From Alphaproteobacteria bacterium (GTDB lineage Bacteria; Pseudomonadota; Alphaproteobacteria; UBA8366), in assembly GCA_018665505.1 (NCBI GenBank), contig JABJCS010000132.1:1-5932 (forward strand): DNA of 5,932 bases. The letters run 5' to 3'. A model generated the notes under the pieces. It made no database searches. It saw only the letters and a list, made by a program, of their open reading frames with translations, and was not told where the DNA came from. Below, in pieces: positions 1 to 4,587 of the stretch. How positions within the stretch are numbered: the first letter of the stretch is position 1; every line of letters begins with the position of its first letter. The translations under genes were made by a program, and so were the position numbers.

Positions 1-722
1 ATGATGGCGCCGAGCGCGCAGGGGGCGAATATCTCGACTGGGGTATCGTAAATTCGATAGGCCGGGACCGGTGTCGCGCCGAAAGTGCGTTGGGCCTCGC
101 TCATGCGGCTATTGTGGATGTCACTAACCAAAAGGACAGCGCCCGCATCGCTGAGGCGTCTCGCCAAATGCCAGCCGACATTTCCGAGCCCCTGTACCGC
201 GACGCGGACACCTTTCAAATTGTCATGGCCGAGGCGCTCCCGCATGGCCGCCTTGATACCTTGGTAGACGCCCCACGCGGTGGCGGGTGAGGGATCGCCG
301 CTGCCACCGTCCGGCAGGCCCGCGACGAAGGGGGTTTCCTCGCGGATGACTGCCATGTCCTTCGGTGTCGTCCCGACATCCTCCGCGATCGTATAAGTAC
401 CGTTGAGGGATTGGACGAATTTACCCATGCTGCGGAGCAGAGCTTCGGATTTGTGTGTCTTTTCTCCCGCGATGATGACCGATTTCCCGCCACCAAAAGG
501 AAGGTCCGCCAGGGCGTTTTTGTAGGTCATGCCGCGCGACAGGCGCAATGCATCGTCAAGGGCGTCTGCCTCGCTCGCATAGGACCATATGCGGCATCCG
601 CCAAGAGCGGGACCCCGACGAGTATTGTGAATGGCTATAATCGCTTTCAGCCCGCTTTCACGGTCACATGCGCGGACGATACGTTCATAATCTCCGATCG
701 GTTTTGCGTCGATTATTTTCAT
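1..722 (-). CDS. Leucine dehydrogenase-type Glu/Leu/Phe/Val dehydrogenase, C-terminus cut by the window edge
   Basis: NAD-dependent amino acid dehydrogenase that catalyses reversible oxidative deamination of an amino acid, probably branched-chain, to its 2-oxo acid and ammonia in the cytoplasm. I translated the minus strand from ATG at 722; 240 codons are visible and the frame is still open at base 1. Seen: GPALGGCR (38-44), TYKNALADLPFGGGK (66-80) holding the two family lysines K68 and K80, AEDVGT (113-118), DPSPATAWGVYQGIKAA (143-159), a Rossmann GLGNVG (178-183) with an acidic D201 after the second strand, which suits NAD over NADP, and the late IFAPCALGA motif (231-239). Leucine dehydrogenases are usually about 350 residues, so roughly a third is missing beyond the edge. 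The start is fixed by GGAAGAG just upstream and by matching the usual family N-terminus; an in-frame GTG at 740 is less likely. The gene is divergent from the nucleoside hydrolase. Phenylalanine or valine preference cannot be excluded. Confidence 0.93.
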   Translation of the reverse strand, partial: MKIIDAKPIGDYERIVRACDRESGLKAIIAIHNTRRGPALGGCRIWSYASEADALDDALRLSRGMTYKNALADLPFGGGKSVIIAGEKTHKSEALLRSMGKFVQSLNGTYTIAEDVGTTPKDMAVIREETPFVAGLPDGGSGDPSPATAWGVYQGIKAAMRERLGHDNLKGVRVAVQGLGNVGWHLARRLSDAGAVLLVSDIHNSRMSEAQRTFGATPVPAYRIYDTPVEIFAPCALGAI

Positions 723-724
723 GA

Positions 725-731
725 CTCTTCC
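725..731 (-). promoter_or_regulatory. Ribosome binding site of the amino acid dehydrogenase
   Basis: On the minus strand GGAAGAG lies two bases before the ATG at 722, and the purine-rich stretch extends further upstream (AAAAGGAAGAG). The spacing from the GGA core is about six bases. It supports ATG 722 over the in-frame GTG at 740. Confidence 0.6.
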
Positions 732-735
732 TTTT

Positions 736-1099
736 CGCACGGTTTTGCCGTTGCCTATTCCGAGCAACGCAAGAATTTTGCCATTTTCGAATCGCCCTTG
801 CAGATAGGAAGGGGTAATGGCCCTGCAAAAGAGGTTTGCACTAAAATATGTTGATAAAATGTCCAAGAAATTTGAATAAGTTGTATATCCTCGTGTTCTA
901 ATAGGAATTCGAACAAAATGCGAATATCGCTATCAAAAAATTTATAATGCATTGAAATCAAATCAAAAAATAATTCCGTACTAAACGCAATTATTAAAAT
1001 AAAAAGAACAAATAAAAAACATATGATGCAATTGGCGGTGCTTTGCACCTTTGTGTAAACTCATTGATGTATCTTAATTCCTCACGGCGATAGGCAGAA
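736..1099. other. AT-rich divergent intergenic region
   Basis: This gap separates the 5' ends of the dehydrogenase (leftward) and the nucleoside hydrolase (rightward), so promoters for both should lie here. Bases 841-1020 contain 43 G or C in 180 (24 %), against about 60 % in the adjacent hydrolase (36 of 60 counted in 1141-1200). TATAAT occurs at 943-948 on the plus strand and TATAAA at 946-941 on the minus strand, but neither has a good -35 box at 16-18 bases, and in such AT-rich DNA they may be chance. TTTGCA-type words recur: 798-803 and 823-828 form an inverted pair, and TTTGCAC occurs at 835-841 and 1042-1048. An open frame on the minus strand (1048-755) is judged spurious. No RNA gene or rho-independent terminator was seen. 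Confidence 0.7.
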
Positions 1100-2041
1100 A
1101 TGGACGCACGTAGACTTATTATCGATTGCGATCCGGGACAGGATGACGCGGTCGCACTCTTGCTCGCGTTTGGGTCTAAGGACGAGTTGGATATCGCGGG
1201 TATCACATGTGTCGCGGGCAACGTCGCGCTTCGGATGACCGTGCGCAATGCGTTACGGGTTAGGGAGCTGGCTGGCCGGCAAGACGTACCCATATTTGCC
1301 GGTTGCCCGCGGCCGATGATGCGAAAACTGGAGACGGCGGAGGAAGTCCATGGCAAGACGGGCCTAGATGGGGTTGATTTGCCCGAGCCTTCATTGGGCG
1401 TGGATCCGCGTCATGCGGTGGATTTTATTATTGAAGCCTGCAGGTCCGCGCCTGAAGGCGGACTGACCCTATGTCCGATCGGTCCGTTGACCAATATTGC
1501 GCTCGCCTTGATTATGGCGCCGGATATTCGCGGTCATATTCGTGAAATTGTCCTAATGGGTGGTGTGGCGCTTGGGCCCGGCAATATAACGCCGTCAGCG
1601 GAATTCAACATTTACGTGGATCCGCATGCTGCAAAAATCGTCTTCGACTCCGGAATACATCTCACAATGCTTGGCCTCGATGTCACCCATAAAGCGATTG
1701 CGACCCCTGCGCGGCGAGCAGCCATTGAAGCGGTCGGCAAGCCGAGGGCTAAAGCGGTCGGTCAGATGTTGTCCTATTACGACAGATGCGATGTCGAACG
1801 TTACGGTGAGCCGGGCGCACCGCTGCACGATCCCTGCGTAATTGCCTATTTGTTACGCCCTGAACTCTTCGACGGTCGCGAGTGCCACGTTGTGGTTGAG
1901 ACCGCGGAAGGGGTCGCACTTGGGCGGACAGTCGCCGATTGGTGGGGTAAGTCGGGTCAACCAGCAAACTGCCGCGTGATAACTGAAATTGATGCGGACG
2001 GGTTCTTCAACCTCCTCACTGAATATCTAGGCAAGGTGTGA
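1100..2041 (+). CDS. Inosine/uridine-preferring nucleoside hydrolase
   Basis: Hydrolyses the N-glycosidic bond of a ribonucleoside to free base and ribose, for salvage or catabolism; a calcium-dependent cytoplasmic enzyme in characterised relatives. The 313-residue product has the normal family length and complete motifs. The N-terminal DCDPGQDDA (9-17) contains D11, D15 and D16, equivalent to the catalytic base and Ca ligands of the Crithidia enzyme. Further motifs are AGN (39-41), HGKTG (84-88), PIGPLTNIA (126-134) with T131 as a Ca ligand position, AEFNIYVDPHAA (167-178) with N170, LGLDVTHKA (191-199), and HDPC (243-246) with H243 and D244. No signal peptide is visible. The start is chosen because the Asp cluster follows at the usual distance; the ribosome site is poor (AGG at 1092-1094). 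Exact nucleoside preference (purine, pyrimidine or modified) cannot be told. The neighbouring small gene on the same strand begins 72 bases after the stop and may share its transcript. Confidence 0.95.
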   Translation: MDARRLIIDCDPGQDDAVALLLAFGSKDELDIAGITCVAGNVALRMTVRNALRVRELAGRQDVPIFAGCPRPMMRKLETAEEVHGKTGLDGVDLPEPSLGVDPRHAVDFIIEACRSAPEGGLTLCPIGPLTNIALALIMAPDIRGHIREIVLMGGVALGPGNITPSAEFNIYVDPHAAKIVFDSGIHLTMLGLDVTHKAIATPARRAAIEAVGKPRAKAVGQMLSYYDRCDVERYGEPGAPLHDPCVIAYLLRPELFDGRECHVVVETAEGVALGRTVADWWGKSGQPANCRVITEIDADGFFNLLTEYLGKV

Positions 2042-2099
2042 CCGTCGACACACTCAATTAGCCGCTTTGTGGTAACTTGTAGGCCGTTCTTATTCGATT

Positions 2100-2105
2100 A
2101 GGGGA
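2100..2105 (+). promoter_or_regulatory. Ribosome binding site of the small protein at 2114
   Basis: AGGGGA lies eight bases before the ATG at 2114. It is a strong Shine-Dalgarno-like match at good spacing, and is better than the site of the nucleoside hydrolase upstream. It is a main reason to accept the 72-codon frame as a real gene. Confidence 0.6.
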
Positions 2106-2113
2106 ATTATCGG

Positions 2114-2332
2114 ATGAACCAACAAGCAGTTACCTACGAAGTTGCGGTCTTCAATCAGGCGGTCCGTGACGCAATGAAGGATGGCGAGCGGCATCCTTTT
2201 CTCAAGGATGATTGGGCGGATATCCACTGGATCGAGGTGCGGGCGTACACGCCGGGCGCGGCTCGCCAGAAGATTGAAGTCCGATATCCGTCATTTCGCG
2301 GCTATGTGATCACGGATATTCAGGAAGCCTAA
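2114..2332 (+). CDS. Small conserved-looking protein of unknown function (72 aa)
   Basis: I cannot assign a function. The protein is soluble, with no signal peptide, membrane segment, cysteine or obvious metal motif. It reads as a compact alternating fold: strand TYEVAVF (7-13), helix NQAVRDAMKDGE (14-25), the acidic linker LKDDWADIHW (30-39), strand IEVRAYT (40-46), helix PGAARQKIEVRYP (47-59) and a last strand GYVITDI (63-69). The pattern 'AxTPxxARxKxxxxYP...GYVI' looks like a domain in which a helix is followed by a short strand, as in small conserved proteins of Alphaproteobacteria, but this is an impression from memory. Support for coding comes from the strong AGGGGA site, GC-rich codon use and the protein-like pattern of hydrophobic residues. 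It follows the nucleoside hydrolase by 72 bases and converges on the isomerase gene, whose stop is 15 bases away. Confidence 0.75.
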   Translation: MNQQAVTYEVAVFNQAVRDAMKDGERHPFLKDDWADIHWIEVRAYTPGAARQKIEVRYPSFRGYVITDIQEA

Positions 2333-2347
2333 GACGGGGTTTTCGGT

Positions 2348-2947
2348 TTAATTTCGGCCAAGAGCGCGCTCAACGAAATCGAGCCTGTCTTGGCCCCAAA
2401 ATAGCTCGTCCTGATATATGTAGGTCGGAGCACCGAAGACCTGTTTGTCTGAAGCTTCTTGGGTATTAGCGTCATACGCTTGCTTGGCATCGTCCTGCTT
2501 GCTGGCGGCAGAGAGAGCCGTGCCATCGAGGCCGCATTGGTTTGCGGCTTCGATTAAGGTCGCGTCTTCTGCGACATCCATTTCTTCCACCCAACATTTC
2601 CGCATGATCGCGAGCGACAAATCGGCGATATTATGTCCCGCCTGTTGTGCGGCAATTGCGATGAGGGCGGCCGGCATATCGTTCGTTGGGAAATGCTTTG
2701 GCTCGTAATTGAGATCGACGCTCAGATGGGCTTTCCAACGCTTCAATTCCATCATGCGGTAGGCTCGGCGCTGCGGCGGTCGTTTGCCGAGTGGTAGGCC
2801 ACCCGATTGCGGGAAGATCACGCCCAAATTCATCGGCTTGAAATTGATCGTAGCGCCGGCGGACTCGGCAATCTTGTAAAAACGCGCCGCGCCGAGGTAG
2901 CTCCAGGGAGAGACATGGCTGAAATAGTAATCGACTGTTTTGCTCAT
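2348..2947 (-). CDS. 2-hydroxychromene-2-carboxylate isomerase-like protein (DsbA/GST-kappa family)
   Basis: Thioredoxin-fold protein of the HCCA isomerase/GST kappa group. In naphthalene degradation the type enzyme interconverts 2-hydroxychromene-2-carboxylate and trans-o-hydroxybenzylidenepyruvate using glutathione; many relatives act on other or unknown substrates. The 199 residues match the usual length. YYFSHVSPWSYLGA (7-20) carries S13, aligned with the active serine of the naphthalene enzyme, in place of the DsbA CxxC pair (here S13-P-W-S16), so it should not be a disulfide oxidase. Helical insertion-domain motifs follow, including RRAYRMMELKRW (60-71). The C-terminal hallmark is VFGAPTY (170-176), with the cis-proline loop, then FWGQDRLDF (183-191). 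It is the last gene of a leftward operon: its ATG overlaps the TGA of the original acyl-CoA synthetase frame in an ATGA, and it has no clear ribosome site of its own, which suggests translational coupling. Natural substrate unknown. Confidence 0.92.
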   Translation of the reverse strand: MSKTVDYYFSHVSPWSYLGAARFYKIAESAGATINFKPMNLGVIFPQSGGLPLGKRPPQRRAYRMMELKRWKAHLSVDLNYEPKHFPTNDMPAALIAIAAQQAGHNIADLSLAIMRKCWVEEMDVAEDATLIEAANQCGLDGTALSAASKQDDAKQAYDANTQEASDKQVFGAPTYIYQDELFWGQDRLDFVERALGRN

Positions 2948-3207
2948 GATGGATGATCTTTCGTGTTTTGGGTTTCACGTGCACGCAATTCGCGGCGCAT
3001 GATTTTTCCGGTTGTGGTCATGGGAAGATCGTCGACGAACTCGATTTCGCGTGGGTACTCGTGCGCGGAAAGACGATTGCGGACATGGGCTCGAATTTCC
3101 TCGGTCAGGGCGGTATCCGGTTCGACGCCGTCATTGGGAACAATAAAGACTTTGACGATTTCCGTGCGGATTGGGTCCGGTTTGCCGATGGCCGCGGCCA
3201 GCAGGAT
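2944..3207 (-). pseudogene. Out-of-frame C-terminal domain of the acyl-CoA synthetase
   Basis: This stretch continues the acyl-CoA synthetase in a different frame. Reading from about 3207 it gives ILLAAAIGKPDPIRTE, then KVFIVPNDG, LTEEIRAHVRNRLSAHEYP, and PMTTTGKIMRREL with the C-terminal catalytic lysine, ending at TGA 2946-2944. These are the standard elements of the AMP-binding C-terminal domain in the right order, with no further stops, so the break is recent or is an error. A TGA in this frame immediately upstream (3213-3211) and the lack of a local ribosome site argue against independent translation. Its TGA overlaps the isomerase ATG (2947-2945), the arrangement expected of an originally coupled intact gene. 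Confidence 0.85.
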
Positions 3208-4579
3208 GGCTCATCAGGCAATCCTCGATCTCGCCGGGGCCAATACGGTATCCGGCACTGGTGATGACATCGTCGTCTCGGCCCACAAACCAAATATAGC
3301 CGTCCTCATCCGTCTGGCCGATATCGCCAGTCAGAAGCCAATCGCCGAGGAATTTATCCGCAGTGGCCTCCGGGTTATTCCAATACCCAAGGAACATCAC
3401 CGGATCTGGCGCCCGCACCGCGATGCTGCCGGTGACACCGGGTGGTAGAACATCGCCGCTCTCATCAATGATCGCCACGTTGTGTCCTGGTACCGGTTTT
3501 CCCATGGAGCCGGGACGGGCCATCATGATTGAAGCGCAATTGCCGACCACCAAATTACACTCGGTCTGCCCGTATCCCTCGTTAATGGTAAAGCCGAACG
3601 TCTCTCGGCCCCAATCCATCAATTCTGCGCCCATTGCTTCACCACCGGTAAAGATAGAGCGCATGGCGAAATTCCATCGCTCACGTGGTCGCTCTACCTG
3701 ACGCATCAGTTTCAGCGCCGTTGGTGGCAGAAAGGAGTTTCGCACTTCATGGTCCGCAAGTAGCCGGTAGGTGTCTTCCGGATCGAATTTTCGACCGCGA
3801 TAGATCAAGACGGATTTGCCGAGAGCCAATGACGGCAGCAAAACGTCCAACAACCCGCCAGCCCAGGCCCAATCGGCCGGGGTCCAGAATCGGTCACCCG
3901 TTTTCGGGAAAAAATCATGCATGAACTGCACGCCTGGGAAATGCCCAAGAAGCGTTCGGTGCGCATGCAGAGCACCCTTGGGTGGACCTGTTGTGCCGGA
4001 AGTGAAAATTAAAAGAGCTGGATCTTCAGCCAGGCTATCGACGGGAGTAAAAGCGTCCGATGCGGAAGAAAGCAACGCATGGAAATCACGCACACCGGAT
4101 TCTGTGCCGTCAACGGAAAGGACCAATCTCAGATCGTTCAAGCGCCCCTTGATGGCGTCGATCTTTGGCATATTCTCCCGGTTGGTGACGATCGCGGCCG
4201 CCCCGCTATTGGCGAGGCGATATTCCAACGCATCCTCACCGAACAAAGTGAACAAGGGGACCGCGATGAGACCGGCCTTATAGCAGGCAATGTGGGTAAG
4301 AGCGGTTTCCGGACATTGCGGGAGCAGTATGCCGACCCGGTCACCTACGCTGAGGCCATTTGCCAGCAAGGCGTTTGCAAGACGGTTCGATAGACGTTTG
4401 AGTTCGAGGTAGCTATAGGGCCGAGGCGATCCGTCCTCCAAAACATCGATGAGTGCCGGTGCATTCGGCGTGATATCAGCGAACTTGTCGCATACATCGA
4501 CGCCCATATTGTAGTGTTCAGGTAATCGCCAACGGAATGCCTCTCGAGCACCTGCATAGGATTTGTTCGGTTTCAGCAT
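3131..4579 (-). CDS. AMP-forming acyl-CoA synthetase, frameshifted and truncated at residue 460
   Basis: Adenylate-forming enzyme that activates a carboxylic acid with ATP and then forms its CoA thioester. The 482-residue frame holds the complete N-terminal AMP-binding domain: the phosphate-binding loop IFTSGTTGPPKG (191-202), FTGGE (310-314), NEGYGQTE (333-340), LLTGDI (415-420), and the hinge region GRDDDVITSAGYRIGPGEIE (433-452). LHAHRTLLGHFPG (204-216) and the overall pattern resemble medium-chain, benzoate and acetyl-CoA synthetase-like proteins; the true acid is unknown. After SHPA (457-460) the frame turns into an unrelated 22-residue tail and stops at 3131. The rest of the family C-terminal domain lies in another frame at 2944-3207, giving a rebuilt length of 547 residues. 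As it stands the protein lacks the lysine needed for adenylation, so it is probably impaired, unless the shift is an assembly error. It starts 8 bases after the stop of the amidohydrolase and belongs to its operon. Confidence 0.9.
   Translation of the reverse strand: MLKPNKSYAGAREAFRWRLPEHYNMGVDVCDKFADITPNAPALIDVLEDGSPRPYSYLELKRLSNRLANALLANGLSVGDRVGILLPQCPETALTHIACYKAGLIAVPLFTLFGEDALEYRLANSGAAAIVTNRENMPKIDAIKGRLNDLRLVLSVDGTESGVRDFHALLSSASDAFTPVDSLAEDPALLIFTSGTTGPPKGALHAHRTLLGHFPGVQFMHDFFPKTGDRFWTPADWAWAGGLLDVLLPSLALGKSVLIYRGRKFDPEDTYRLLADHEVRNSFLPPTALKLMRQVERPRERWNFAMRSIFTGGEAMGAELMDWGRETFGFTINEGYGQTECNLVVGNCASIMMARPGSMGKPVPGHNVAIIDESGDVLPPGVTGSIAVRAPDPVMFLGYWNNPEATADKFLGDWLLTGDIGQTDEDGYIWFVGRDDDVITSAGYRIGPGEIEDCLMSHPAGRGHRQTGPNPHGNRQSLYCSQ
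3199..3205 (-). repeat. Remaining copy of a putative CCTGCTG slippage repeat at the frameshift
   Basis: The minus strand reads CAT-CCTGCTG-GCC here. Family members keep eight residues between HPA and the 'PDP' region equivalent of xPDP, i.e. HPA-VxxxAxIG-xPDP. Inserting one extra CCTGCTG plus a T after the first copy gives codons for HPAVLLAAAIGKPDP, exactly the usual spacing. The observed sequence is therefore explained by deletion of 8 bases between two 7-base direct repeats. The ancestral sequence is inferred, not seen. Confidence 0.45.
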
Positions 4580-4587
4580 CCGGTTAC

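Noticed and set aside
411..854. Plus-strand open frame of 147 codons
   Set aside because: It lies antisense to the clearly recognisable dehydrogenase and its translation resembles no known protein.
902..925. ATTCG / CGAAT inverted pair as an operator
   Set aside because: The arms are only five bases in very AT-rich DNA, which is expected by chance.
755..1048. Minus-strand open frame of 97 codons in the AT-rich gap, with a hydrophobic N-terminus
   Set aside because: It starts at GTG with no good ribosome site, its composition follows the AT-rich DNA (runs of F, I and L), it ends in low-quality sequence next to the dehydrogenase start, and it would occupy the promoter region of that gene. It is not recognisable as a family.
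994..1356. Minus-strand open frame of 120 codons over the start of the nucleoside hydrolase
   Set aside because: It is a shadow of the hydrolase, whose catalytic motifs are complete on the other strand.
2067..2095. Possible promoter before the small protein, with TTGTGG as a -35 box
   Set aside because: The hexamer at the right spacing (TTATTC) hardly matches a -10 box, so co-transcription with the nucleoside hydrolase is as likely.
3196..3213. Programmed ribosomal frameshift in the acyl-CoA synthetase
   Set aside because: No slippery heptamer or downstream stem-loop is evident, and simple slippage would leave the product about three residues short at a conserved spacing. A deletion fits better.
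2963..3448. Plus-strand open frame of 161 codons
   Set aside because: It is antisense to the acyl-CoA synthetase, both in its main frame and in its frameshifted C-terminal domain, and gives no recognisable protein.
3816..4283. Plus-strand open frame of 155 codons
   Set aside because: It is antisense to the AMP-binding domain, with a Ser/Arg/Pro-rich translation typical of shadow frames in GC-rich DNA.
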